In this document: piece after piece, positions 39,690 to 48,342 of the stretch | Layout: every line of letters begins with the position of its first letter | How positions within the stretch are numbered: the stretch's first letter is position 1 | From: a virus | Direction: 5' to 3' (one strand) | Length of the DNA: 64,000 bases | IMG/VR virus record: IMGVR_UViG_3300022413_000008 | Span: 1 to 64,000 of that record | Notes under the pieces: generated by a model | What the model saw: the letters and a program-made list of their open reading frames with translations, nothing else | Told to the model about the DNA's origin: nothing | Databases searched by the model: none | Program-made: the position numbers and the translations under genes

Positions 39690-39749
39690 TTATTTGGGTT
39701 TCGGTTTCGGCCTTGGCCGAGGCCTTTTAACTGGATAGGGAGAAGGCAC
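39690..39749 (-). CDS. Lys/Pro-rich micropeptide, 19 aa (doubtful)
   Basis: GTG directly follows the stop of the upstream gene. The peptide is PSPYPVKRPRPRPKPKPK. It ends three bases before the next start. It could be translated by reinitiation, or be only a spacer. Confidence 0.25.
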   Translation of the reverse strand: MPSPYPVKRPRPRPKPKPK

Positions 39750-39920
39750 TTATCGATCAATTTCTCCCATTTTTCGAGGCCTCGCATCAGCCAACATGCC
39801 CATGACCGAGTTCTTGTTCACTTTCGGCTTCTTCGCCGTGGCCATGATGTCGGCATCCTTGCCGGTCTCCATCGTCTTGGTTCGATTGGTGGGGGTACCC
39901 CCGATTCCTGGTTTTGGCAT
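39750..39920 (-). CDS. Small basic protein, 56 aa
   Basis: Begins MPKPGIGGTPTNRTK, contains MATAKKPKVNKNSVMGMLAD and ends KMGEIDR. Basic and probably unstructured at the start. Lies between the GNAT gene and the internal virion genes, so a minor structural role is possible. Confidence 0.6.
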   Translation of the reverse strand: MPKPGIGGTPTNRTKTMETGKDADIMATAKKPKVNKNSVMGMLADARPRKMGEIDR

Positions 39921-39925
39921 AAGCT

Positions 39926-40348
39926 CTACTCGTTCAGTGTTAACGTTGACACGACTTCCGTTGCGTGAAAACCTAATCGTTGATAGCGTTTAAGTATAGT
40001 GTTTTTTGGAAAGTGGCTAGTGACGTGTGCCCTAGAGTATCCCAGGCCAGCTAAGAGAAGGAGAAGCTCCTCAAGGATTACGATCTCCTTCATCCTCATA
40101 AAATGCCAGAAGAGGATGTGAACATCATTGAAGCTATTGTTCCAAATGAATGGCATGGCAATTGCCCCGGCGACAGACTTGTCTCCAAAGACCACCCAAC
40201 CTTTTTTGATGGTCTCTTCCAGCACCCTGCGAATGTCGCCTTCTCTCATGGGAACTCCGTATGATGGCTCACCAACTTTGCGTGCGCCATCTAACATGAT
40301 CGGCATCAATCGTGGGATGTCATCCAAAGATGCCAGGGCGGCTTTCAT
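39926..40348 (-). CDS. GNAT-fold acetyltransferase-like protein, 140 aa
   Basis: The ATG at 40348, just after the preceding stop, is preferred to 40411. Features of the fold: RLMPIMLDGARKVG start, VVFGDKSVAGAIAMPFIWN strands, then KRYQRLGFHATEVVST, the GNAT C-terminal end. The CoA loop is hard to place. Small GNAT genes occur in many podovirus tail operons; the substrate is unknown. Confidence 0.65.
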   Translation of the reverse strand: MKAALASLDDIPRLMPIMLDGARKVGEPSYGVPMREGDIRRVLEETIKKGWVVFGDKSVAGAIAMPFIWNNSFNDVHILFWHFMRMKEIVILEELLLLLAGLGYSRAHVTSHFPKNTILKRYQRLGFHATEVVSTLTLNE

Positions 40349-40350
40349 CG

Positions 40351-40554
40351 CTAGCTGACATCTTGTTCCGGGTTCTTCACTTCGAATAATCCTTGCAGCC
40401 GCTGAGCCCACACAAGGAGGTCTTCATTCCATTGCTCTAGCTCCGGGAAACGATCCAACATCTCTTGCGGCATCGCAGGAGGAAGCGGGAACTGAACCTC
40501 TCGAACCGAGGCCTGAGTCCGAACCAGTCGCCTAACCTGTATAGGGGCAGCCAT
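40351..40554 (-). CDS. Small hypothetical protein, 67 aa
   Basis: Contains PAMPQEMLDRFPELEQWNED followed by a helix. Overlaps the nozzle gene by one base. Probably a minor structural or assembly protein; not recognised. Confidence 0.6.
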   Translation of the reverse strand: MAAPIQVRRLVRTQASVREVQFPLPPAMPQEMLDRFPELEQWNEDLLVWAQRLQGLFEVKNPEQDVS

Positions 40555-42989
40555 TACCCTTGTTCACACCTTCCGACTTTCGCAAAGGCGCTCGAGAAAC
40601 AAAGTGACCCGCCAGTGCCGCGAACCCTAAGTCGCCACTGGAAGAAGATCCCCCGCCTATAAGGGAACCACTTCGCCGGCTCGTCAGCTCGGGTCCCTGC
40701 AAGATCGTGTGCTGTATCCGAAGTCAATGATTGGCATCCAATAGGCCGGCCGTCGAGCACGCTGCCATCTGTGTCCACAATCCGTTCCAGTTTGAATTGA
40801 CCGCACTCCGGCGACGGTCCATAGCCAATGAATAACTCAAGCGTTGACGGTGTCGTTTGAACCGGAGCAGTGAAATTTACCAGGAATTCGGAAATGGTCT
40901 TCTCCAAGTCGCTTTTGAAATCATCAGCACCAGATTCCAGAACAGTGGTATAGCCATCCAGAACATAGACCGCACCATCAGTGATCCTCTCCCTGGAGAA
41001 GATCTCGTCATCGTATTCCTTCAACGCGAAATCCGTGGCGCTAGCCATCACGAAACGTTCCAATCGTTCACACTCTCCGCACAGCTCGAATTCAGAGAGA
41101 TCCCCAATCCTTGCACAGGCAGAATCAGGGTCGGTCGGAAGATTCACGTCCTCGGTAGGGTTAATGATCGATGTTGGTGGATCAGTAAACGGAAGGCTCA
41201 CCTCAGGATTCGAAGGCCCCTCTTTGACTGTTTGAGCAGCCTGTTCTTCTCGCGTGCAAATCTCCAGCTCCTCAAGAAACGCAGCAAGCGTTTGTGCGGG
41301 CCGCCCACTCAACCAATGGAAAGCGGTGAAACCATGGTCAACCAAGTCCGCCCCGAACTGCTGGTTCGTCAGGTTGAATACGAGGCTCATGTTCGGACAT
41401 TGATTGTCGTCAGTCGGCCAGCTGAACCACATTTCCTTGAACTGAGGGTTCCATCCTCCAATGAAATGGGAACAGGCTTCCTCATTCAATGGCCCGAACG
41501 AAATGTCGTCTCGGGTAATGCCATCAAACACGACATTGCTCACCAGCCGTTGCCAGTCCACTTCTCGAGGTCTTTTGTCAAAGGACGTGAATTGCAGTAG
41601 CCGCTCTTCAGACCAATAGTAATGGGCATCACCAGTATTAACGAGACTCCACTTATACTTCAGTGCGTCACCCCCGTCCTGCTCATGGTAAACCTGTTCA
41701 ATGAAGAAGACCGGATCAGTGCTCGTCGCGCCCGCTGTAAGAGCCACTCGGTAGATTGAACGATTGGTGTAGACGAAAAGAAAATCGTTCAGGCCTTCAA
41801 TCCTTAGAATTGTCTCACCTACTCCCAGATCCTGGAACCCGGCCAGCGAATCGTCTGCCGGCACGTAGGACGTAGGATTGTTGAAGTCTGACCATACCAA
41901 CCGAGCCCTCTGGCGTGTGCCGTCCTGCACGACATTGCCGAAGAAGATGAACCCCTTCCATTGGCTGACAACGGCAGCAGAGTCAATGTTGAGTGTCTCC
42001 AAATCATCGATCGGCACGGCCGCATGGAGCTCGCATCCTTGATGGGTCGCAAGCATGTTCCAATACAGTGGTGCGTCGAAATCATTGGTGAAGACAATGG
42101 AGTTCTCATGTACGGCACTCATGAACTTGAGCTGGTTGCACGTATTGCAGTCTGCATCTTCGTTCAGTGTGCCGCCCAAGCCATCAGCAAGTATCCGCCA
42201 ATTACCGGTATCCTCATTGAGGGCATATAAGCGACTCTTAGTTCCAGCGACCAACATGCGAGCCCCCTCAGAGCTAGTGGCATGATCCAGCATCGTGATC
42301 GCTTCAAGGCAGCCAGGCCGTGTCATTCGCTCGTCCCCACAATAGAGGTAGGTGTAGCTCAGGTCGGTCGAGTAGACGGGAATCGGATCCCCGTATCCGT
42401 AGCCGGGAATAGTTGAACCCGGCGTCACGACCGGAAGCTTCAGATCGAAATAGCTTGTCTGCCAATAGTCAGGATATCCGGACGTGCAAGGAGGATCATA
42501 AGCGCTGAGTAATGGGTCGAAGAAAGCAGCCTGCAGCACGTACGGATGCCCAACAAAGTATGGGTCACAAATCGTGAACTCACCATCGACGAAGTTTGGA
42601 AAATTATAGATCCCAAAGAAGTCTGGCGCATAGCCACACTCTGTCCCGTACGGCAAATTCGTCTGTTCGGGCGATGTCACCGAAGACGGGAAAAAGAACG
42701 GGTACTGGACTCCTGTCTGCTGGCCGGGAACATTGATAGGGATTGAGAATTCTTCGTAGTAAAACTGGAGGCCAGTCAACTGATCATGGAGATCAGAGTT
42801 GTTGTATGGATCATTGATGTCGGCAAACAGTCTTCGCCACCCACCACGTCTGCATCGCTTTCGGCGCCCACGGTTGGCGGCATTCAGGACAAGCCGGTAA
42901 GCATCAGCCCCAGTTTCGTCTGGCTGCGATCTCGCATCAAAAACTCCCGCCAACGACCGGAGCTTGATTGATCTGAAAGGACTAGGCAT
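40554..42989 (-). CDS. Tail nozzle/tube-B-like protein, 811 aa
   Basis: Tyr/Phe/Asp-rich, strand-rich protein with stretches such as GWRRLFADIND, LVAGTKSRLYALNEDTG, WKGFIFFGNVV and FLFVYTNRSIYRVALTAG, typical of the beta-propeller nozzle proteins of podoviruses. Unusually many cysteines for such a protein. Lies next to the collar fibre. Forms the distal tail in the known families. Confidence 0.7.
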   Translation of the reverse strand: MPSPFRSIKLRSLAGVFDARSQPDETGADAYRLVLNAANRGRRKRCRRGGWRRLFADINDPYNNSDLHDQLTGLQFYYEEFSIPINVPGQQTGVQYPFFFPSSVTSPEQTNLPYGTECGYAPDFFGIYNFPNFVDGEFTICDPYFVGHPYVLQAAFFDPLLSAYDPPCTSGYPDYWQTSYFDLKLPVVTPGSTIPGYGYGDPIPVYSTDLSYTYLYCGDERMTRPGCLEAITMLDHATSSEGARMLVAGTKSRLYALNEDTGNWRILADGLGGTLNEDADCNTCNQLKFMSAVHENSIVFTNDFDAPLYWNMLATHQGCELHAAVPIDDLETLNIDSAAVVSQWKGFIFFGNVVQDGTRQRARLVWSDFNNPTSYVPADDSLAGFQDLGVGETILRIEGLNDFLFVYTNRSIYRVALTAGATSTDPVFFIEQVYHEQDGGDALKYKWSLVNTGDAHYYWSEERLLQFTSFDKRPREVDWQRLVSNVVFDGITRDDISFGPLNEEACSHFIGGWNPQFKEMWFSWPTDDNQCPNMSLVFNLTNQQFGADLVDHGFTAFHWLSGRPAQTLAAFLEELEICTREEQAAQTVKEGPSNPEVSLPFTDPPTSIINPTEDVNLPTDPDSACARIGDLSEFELCGECERLERFVMASATDFALKEYDDEIFSRERITDGAVYVLDGYTTVLESGADDFKSDLEKTISEFLVNFTAPVQTTPSTLELFIGYGPSPECGQFKLERIVDTDGSVLDGRPIGCQSLTSDTAHDLAGTRADEPAKWFPYRRGIFFQWRLRVRGTGGSLCFSSAFAKVGRCEQG

Positions 42990-43645
42990 TACGTCTTAAT
43001 CAGGAATCTGAATACAGCATAGGGAGGAAGATTGTCATGCGATAGCCCACCACCTGTATTTCGTGTTTCTCCGAGTGCGGCCGCGACGTTGTTAGGTTGC
43101 CAATCAACCTCTTCACCACCCCCGACACGCAACCTCCCGGTCTCTCCATCGGTTGGTAGCCCATCATCTTCAACGCCAAACGTGTGGTTATGGGCTGGAA
43201 TCTGTGTCACGTCCAAGGTCACCGTCTTGGCCCCGCCGCTCCCCGCTAAAGGAAAATCGGCATCGGTTCCACTGAGACCAAAGAGTGACTTGCCTTGCAG
43301 ATCCGGCAAATTGAATGTGGTCGCAGCATCGCCAGCACCATAAACAGTTCCAATCTTTGTGAAAAGGTTGGCGTATGTCGTGCGAGACACTTCCTGTCCA
43401 TTGCACCAAAGCCAGCCTTCAGGAATGTCCGCGCCAGCATAGGCCTGAACAATACCTGGAGGTAGTTGGAACACTTCATCACGAAACGTCTGGCTCAGGG
43501 TGCCATCCGCGTTGAGCATGTAGTTGAGGAAATCACAAATCAGCTGTGGTTGCTCATACAGCACTCGCCGCAACGCTTCGCACCGATCAGTCGTCGGTGT
43601 CGGAGTCAGCTCACAAAACTCACTGGGTGTTACCGGACTCGGCAT
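42989..43645 (-). CDS. Tail collar-domain fibre protein, 218 aa
   Basis: Collar domain (PF07484 type): PEGWLWCNGQEVSRTTYANL, then GAGDAATTFNLPDLQGKSLF and the QIPAHNHTF motif. The end is YAVFRFLIKT, the usual collar C-terminus. The first 75 residues probably attach it to the tail. Overlaps the upstream glycosyltransferase gene by 26 bases. Confidence 0.85.
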   Translation of the reverse strand: MPSPVTPSEFCELTPTPTTDRCEALRRVLYEQPQLICDFLNYMLNADGTLSQTFRDEVFQLPPGIVQAYAGADIPEGWLWCNGQEVSRTTYANLFTKIGTVYGAGDAATTFNLPDLQGKSLFGLSGTDADFPLAGSGGAKTVTLDVTQIPAHNHTFGVEDDGLPTDGETGRLRVGGGEEVDWQPNNVAAALGETRNTGGGLSHDNLPPYAVFRFLIKT

Positions 43646-44702
43646 GGTCTATGATCCCGTGTTTTAGCAAAAGTTTCACTAGTCGTTCCGCGAATCTTAG
43701 CTCAGTGAAGCGTGACGCAGATTCAGTTGCCAGCAATCCACGGCTTCGGACCATGTCGCGATTCGAGTAAATCCATTTCAACTGCGAAATCGCTGAGTCA
43801 CGATCCGGCTCCATCCATATGCCAGATCCGTCGTAAATACCCTGCGCTGGAACGAACGAAAAGTCCACAGGAAAGGAGTTGTTTCGATCCATGAACATTT
43901 CAAGTGCCGTGTAAACTGGGCAGACACATGGCCGGCCAAGACTCATTGCTTGCTGCTGCCATAGCCCCCATCCTTCACCGCGAGACAAGGAGAAGAACAC
44001 ATGCCCTGATGCAAGCCATCGTGCCAGTGCCTCAGGCTTCATGTCTTCCCGTCTGATCGTAACGCGAGGGTCGTCCCACACATCTTCCAAGTCGCACCGT
44101 GGGGTGATCTTCAAGTGTAGTTCCACATCGGGCGTATCATGGAATGCAGCTATCCAGGTCTCCACCAGCTCAGGAAGCATTTTACGTGTGCCTCCAACCT
44201 CCCTTTGCCCGGCCGCTTTCACGATGAGTGGGCCATCTAAAGACATTGGCTTGAACGCAAACAAATCCGGATTGATGCCAAGCGGAAGCACTTCGATCGG
44301 CGCAGTAACCCCAGCTGCACCAAAGACGCCTGCATTCCAGAAGGATGGAACCATTATTAGGGAAGCCTTATTGAGTTCCTCCACATATGATGGATGCAGC
44401 CCATTCGTTTCCCACATTGTGAACCAGGCGATCTTTTTACCCCTGGACTCTGCCAGCGGATCCGTGGTCGGTGGGTGGAAGAGGAGTTCCCAGGGCTCGG
44501 GGCCGGGGCGCTTTACGAAACACTCACGAATCTTCGGAGGGATGGCTGGATCATCATGGGCCGACGATACGGTAGGACGAACATCGACATGTAAGCCTTG
44601 GTAGGTCAAATAGCTTACTGCCATCTGGGACACGCGGCCCCATGCGGAATGACCATCAATTTGACATCGTAGATTAAGACGGCGCGACGAATTCATCGCC
44701 AT
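43620..44702 (-). CDS. GT4-type glycosyltransferase in the tail operon, 360 aa
   Basis: GT-B fold: the N-terminal lobe has KKIAWFTMWETNGL, the hinge IEVLPLGINPDLF, and the donor lobe HVFFSLSRGEGWGLWQQQAM, giving the E-x7-E pattern of GT4. Placed between a small tail protein and the collar fibre, in the same direction, so it is expressed with the tail. May modify virion proteins or host receptors. Confidence 0.8.
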   Translation of the reverse strand: MAMNSSRRLNLRCQIDGHSAWGRVSQMAVSYLTYQGLHVDVRPTVSSAHDDPAIPPKIRECFVKRPGPEPWELLFHPPTTDPLAESRGKKIAWFTMWETNGLHPSYVEELNKASLIMVPSFWNAGVFGAAGVTAPIEVLPLGINPDLFAFKPMSLDGPLIVKAAGQREVGGTRKMLPELVETWIAAFHDTPDVELHLKITPRCDLEDVWDDPRVTIRREDMKPEALARWLASGHVFFSLSRGEGWGLWQQQAMSLGRPCVCPVYTALEMFMDRNNSFPVDFSFVPAQGIYDGSGIWMEPDRDSAISQLKWIYSNRDMVRSRGLLATESASRFTELRFAERLVKLLLKHGIIDHAESGNTQ

Positions 44703-44707
44703 CCAAC

Positions 44708-45160
44708 TTACGAGGTGTCGTCTTGCCCGTAAACGGTAAAAGTCAAAGCATCAGACACACTGACCCGAACTGCCATGGCCCCATTAGCTCCAACAATGAA
44801 GGGTCCGCCCATTGACAAAATAGAGTTCCCTGCGAGAGAAACGTCCCATGCCAGAGCTGTCGACTCATCAAACGTAGCCCCGTCATCATCATTCATCAGG
44901 CGGAATGTCACTGCCCCGGCTGTCGTGTTCGCAACCTGGATCGTGTTAACTGTTTTCTTGGTACCGCCACCAGCTAACAGAGTTGTCGGGGATGTCCCAG
45001 GGGGGCGAACCTGTGCCAGTTCCGTGTCCTGAGCTGTGTTCCGAACTGCTTCAAAGACCGAAACAATCAGGTCCCGCATGTCTTGAGCGCTAATCTGCCT
45101 GGTGTTGTTGTCGGGAAACAACGCTAGCAATTCCGCTTCGGTTCTAACTGTATCACTCAT
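44708..45160 (-). CDS. Small tail/head decoration protein, 150 aa
   Basis: N-terminal module TEAELLALFPDNNTRQISAQDMRDLIVSV is a common phage structural start that anchors fibre or decoration proteins. The remaining residues form a strand-rich domain (AVTFRLMNDDDGATFDES). Start overlaps the end of the upstream gene by one base. Confidence 0.7.
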   Translation of the reverse strand: MSDTVRTEAELLALFPDNNTRQISAQDMRDLIVSVFEAVRNTAQDTELAQVRPPGTSPTTLLAGGGTKKTVNTIQVANTTAGAVTFRLMNDDDGATFDESTALAWDVSLAGNSILSMGGPFIVGANGAMAVRVSVSDALTFTVYGQDDTS

Positions 45161-46053
45161 TATCCAAATCCAAATCCAAATGCGTCAGGGTCAAATGCAT
45201 TGAGGGTCGCTCCTTCAGCCAAGTCGGTAGACGGATGCGGATAAACTGGAGGGAACATCATCGAAAGCTGTCCTGCATCAAGTCCTTGGCTGCAATCGCG
45301 ATCAGCTTGGACTCTCCGATGTTCGTTGCACCAGTACGCCAGATCTGCAAAAGCGTTCTCGGATTCTTGCCTCAGATCCCGAGCATGTGCCGCATTCTTA
45401 TCGTTCCTAAGAGCCACCTCTGCTTGAATGGAAAGTGCCACATAATTCTGAATTCCTGAATCATCAGGGATCGCATCGTTGTCGCGCCAATTTGTTCGCA
45501 ATCCTTCCCAATGGACAGCGACGATGTAGCCACACGGGAACCGAGGCGCCAAGTAGATCTTTCCTTCCTCTTGGACAGAAAAGAACCGAGATGCACACTT
45601 GAAATTGTCATCCGGTTCCTCTGTCTCCGTCGCAAAATACGGGTAGCACACAGCCCCGCCAGACGAGTAAACAGTCGTGTCAGGATTCACCCACCGACAC
45701 CCATCCTCGGCAGCCCAGCAGCTCAGAAACTGAGCCGTCTTGTGATTGTAGAAGAACTTCTCACAACTCGCTGTGGGCTTGAACGCGTAGACAGCCTTGA
45801 TTTTGGCGCGGGATGGGCCATGAATGAGCGACATCCCACAATGATCGAAAGCCTGGTCCTTGTAAAAGAAATCGACCTGATTAGCCCTCCAGCATTCAAT
45901 GAACATCTGCAGCTTGCTCAGAGCATTCTTGAAGTACAGGTCATGAGCAAACGCCATGCTTTCGCCAGCACCCTCCGGGAATACGACACGCCGAACCGCT
46001 GTCTTGAATGCGGAGTATGTCGTGTATTCAATGGTTGATTCTGGCGCGATCAC
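45160..46053 (-). CDS. Putative head-tail adaptor or tail tube-A-like protein, 297 aa
   Basis: Rich in Cys, Tyr and Phe; contains MAFAHDLYFKNALSKLQMFI and GYIVAVHWEGLRTNWRDNDA. Length and position (after capsid, before nozzle and fibres) fit an adaptor or tubular-A protein. Ends in a Phe-Gly repeat. The exact role is inferred from order. Confidence 0.55.
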   Translation of the reverse strand: MIAPESTIEYTTYSAFKTAVRRVVFPEGAGESMAFAHDLYFKNALSKLQMFIECWRANQVDFFYKDQAFDHCGMSLIHGPSRAKIKAVYAFKPTASCEKFFYNHKTAQFLSCWAAEDGCRWVNPDTTVYSSGGAVCYPYFATETEEPDDNFKCASRFFSVQEEGKIYLAPRFPCGYIVAVHWEGLRTNWRDNDAIPDDSGIQNYVALSIQAEVALRNDKNAAHARDLRQESENAFADLAYWCNEHRRVQADRDCSQGLDAGQLSMMFPPVYPHPSTDLAEGATLNAFDPDAFGFGFG

Positions 46054-46496
46054 TCTGACACTTTCCCTACCTTCGGTATCACAAATTCAGTTTCCACTTT
46101 CAGTGGTTCCACCTTTTGAGCACCGGCAACGCCTGTAGCCACCTGCCCGTTAGGAGTAACCTTAGTGTCCGCATCGACGGCAGCGGCGACGCCTGGCTTG
46201 AGGTGGCTGAGCGTTGGGGGACCCACCAATTCTCGTCGCTTTGGCGCTCGCAGATTGAAGGTCGATGTGCTTTTTTTTTCAAGGAAGACCTTGTATTCTG
46301 ATTCGGAGATTTCTGACACTCCGCCCGCTCCCCGAGCCATCAATTTGTTGAGCTCGGTGATAATATATCCGTTGGTTGTCGCCAGATATCCGTAATGCTC
46401 ATCGGCAGCCTCAAATGGAATCGGTGAGCCGTGAGGCAAATTGATCGGCTGCCTCGGACATTCCTTCTTGAAATACTTTTGGTCCATCTCCCGCAA
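46050..46496 (-). CDS. Hypothetical virion-associated protein, 148 aa
   Basis: First gene after the capsid terminator. The first 55 residues look folded (FEAADEHYGYLATTNGYIIT); the rest is Lys/Val/Pro-rich and probably loose. Start may be 46496 or 46487. Overlaps the next gene by ATGA. Confidence 0.6.
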   Translation of the reverse strand: MREMDQKYFKKECPRQPINLPHGSPIPFEAADEHYGYLATTNGYIITELNKLMARGAGGVSEISESEYKVFLEKKSTSTFNLRAPKRRELVGPPTLSHLKPGVAAAVDADTKVTPNGQVATGVAGAQKVEPLKVETEFVIPKVGKVSE

Positions 46497-46524
46497 TGTA
46501 ACGCCCTGGCCTTACAAACGCTAC

Positions 46525-46558
46525 AAAAAAGCCCGGCAGAATGGGCGTCTGCCGGGCT
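46525..46558 (-). terminator. Rho-independent terminator after the capsid gene
   Basis: On the - strand: AGCCCGGCAG, 9-base loop, CTGCCGGGCT, then TTTTT. Ten perfect base pairs and a T-tract. It lies 35 bases after the capsid stop and before the adaptor genes, and would raise capsid mRNA relative to the tail genes. Confidence 0.9.
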
Positions 46559-46592
46559 CACCTCACTCTTGTCTCACTCTCCCTCTGTGGGC

Positions 46593-48290
46593 TTAGGCGA
46601 TGTCAGTGTAGAGATCGGTGTAATCTCCGGTCTCTCCTGCATGTTCCGGTACCACGTCGCGGAAATTTTCCACGATCAGATTGTCCGGTGGACATTCAAC
46701 GATTGCCGTCCAGGTCAAGGAGTTCAACGATACCTCCTGGGTCGGGTTCTCCATGACACACGCATAGGCGGCATCGATCTTGGCCAGATCCTCCAGGCGC
46801 CCAGTACGGAACACCTTGCGATTGGATGCAATAATCCCGGGATAGATGCCACCACCCAAGTCGAGAATCCAAAGCATCCGCGCAGTGCTGGTCATGCTCT
46901 CTGCTTCGGCTGCCGACCCCATGTCATCGAAGAAGAAGTGACAGATGATATTCATCGTCACACCCTTCGGGAAGATCAAGTGGTAGGACATCCATCTGAA
47001 ACCAAGAACACCGTGCATCCCTTCTTCGACCGAGATGTTGAACCGCGCCAAACCCTCATATTGGGTGTTGTAGTAACGGATCATTGCACGGTGAATCAGG
47101 CCTGCCGTCACCGTGTCTGTGTACACATCGATCGAATCCGCGAGTTTGCCCTGGTTCGACCGTGATCGGTGGATGTCGTAGAGCCGGTTGAACAACTCGA
47201 CCAGGTTGAGCTGCTCGTTTTGCAGATCCATTACCTGACCGCATTCATGCAATTGCTCGTAGACGCCAACCGCATTTGCTCGGAACCCAACGCAAACAGA
47301 CTCATTCGGAATGTAGAGATCGGATCCGCCGTAGGTCTGGATTTGCTCGAGTGACCTCCAATTTGCCAACGTCTGGTTGGCCGAGATCTGCTTGTTCCAA
47401 AAGAAGGAATTCAGCCATTCGCGCTGGAAGAGCATGCCGTATTGACGATTGCGCTCCGCCACTGGCACGTCACCGAATTGACGGAAATACTCATTCGTTT
47501 CCATCAACTTCGCGAACCACTCTTCGTAGAGTGAATCCACACACATGGTCCAACGACTTGACTGTACCCAGAACGGCACCGATCTGTTAGGGTTGAGAGC
47601 CGGCCGATTGTGGCAGTAAGACTCCCAATCCGACACATTGTTGGTTCCGATGACCAAGATTCCAGTTGACGGGAATTCGACCTTTGGAGCCGGTGAATTC
47701 GAGGCCGCATTCTCTGATACGAGAGTCAGCTGAGTGGTGTCGTCACCGCCAAAGGTGCTAGCCACTGCTGTTACGACCCTCCATGCCGTGCGCGTCGCCG
47801 TCCCTCCGGCCGTTCTGGAAAAGATGAAGACCCGGGTGTCAGGAACAAACCAAGCATTGTCAAGTGGCACGCCCTGTCGGGAAAGAACCTGGACGGTATA
47901 GGCGCCTGCCGTGCCGCTGCCGTCGACCACTGCCCAGTACTCATCGTTCACGATCGACTTTTGCTGGGCCAAAATAAATGGCTCAACTAACGAGCCGGAA
48001 CCCCGCACTTGCCTCTTGGTCACAAAGCCACTGAAACCACGGGCAGATGCCATCAAGAAGTCGAAGAGTCCGTTAACTCGAGCGCCACATGCCTTGATCT
48101 CCAACTGCGTCAACAAAAGGCTTTGCATGTCGCGGAAATCTCCAGATCCATCCTGGAAAATTGACGACAGCTCTGCCGGGGTTGCGCCGATCACATCGCA
48201 CTTTGTTACGGTGCCACATGAATCAAATGAGGTTCCGATCGCTACATCGCAACGACCATCCGTTGAGAAAATATTATCACCAATTGGCAT
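46593..48290 (-). CDS. Putative major capsid protein, 565 aa
   Basis: Assigned by order (portal, small protein, scaffold, this, terminator), size and composition. Contains TGILVIGTNNVSDWESYCHN, MRIRY-like aromatic segments and LWILDLGGGIYPGIIASN. No HK97 motif can be proved by eye. It has its own strong terminator and an unusual leader hairpin, as expected for the most abundant late protein. Confidence 0.7.
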   Translation of the reverse strand: MPIGDNIFSTDGRCDVAIGTSFDSCGTVTKCDVIGATPAELSSIFQDGSGDFRDMQSLLLTQLEIKACGARVNGLFDFLMASARGFSGFVTKRQVRGSGSLVEPFILAQQKSIVNDEYWAVVDGSGTAGAYTVQVLSRQGVPLDNAWFVPDTRVFIFSRTAGGTATRTAWRVVTAVASTFGGDDTTQLTLVSENAASNSPAPKVEFPSTGILVIGTNNVSDWESYCHNRPALNPNRSVPFWVQSSRWTMCVDSLYEEWFAKLMETNEYFRQFGDVPVAERNRQYGMLFQREWLNSFFWNKQISANQTLANWRSLEQIQTYGGSDLYIPNESVCVGFRANAVGVYEQLHECGQVMDLQNEQLNLVELFNRLYDIHRSRSNQGKLADSIDVYTDTVTAGLIHRAMIRYYNTQYEGLARFNISVEEGMHGVLGFRWMSYHLIFPKGVTMNIICHFFFDDMGSAAEAESMTSTARMLWILDLGGGIYPGIIASNRKVFRTGRLEDLAKIDAAYACVMENPTQEVSLNSLTWTAIVECPPDNLIVENFRDVVPEHAGETGDYTDLYTDIA

Positions 48291-48341
48291 TTGTCTAGTT
48301 CGCGCCGCTGCCGAGCTTCAGCGTACGTCCTTACTAGACAA
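48291..48341 (-). promoter_or_regulatory. Two-tier hairpin immediately before the capsid start codon
   Basis: TTGTCTAGT (48341-48333 on the - strand) pairs ACTAGACAA (48299-48291), nine perfect pairs; inside, CGCTG pairs CAGCG. The outer stem's last base touches the capsid ATG and its first lies just after the scaffold stop. No ribosome binding site stands near the ATG; AAGGA occurs inside the hairpin. May be a processing or translation signal. Confidence 0.6.
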
Positions 48342-48342
48342 A

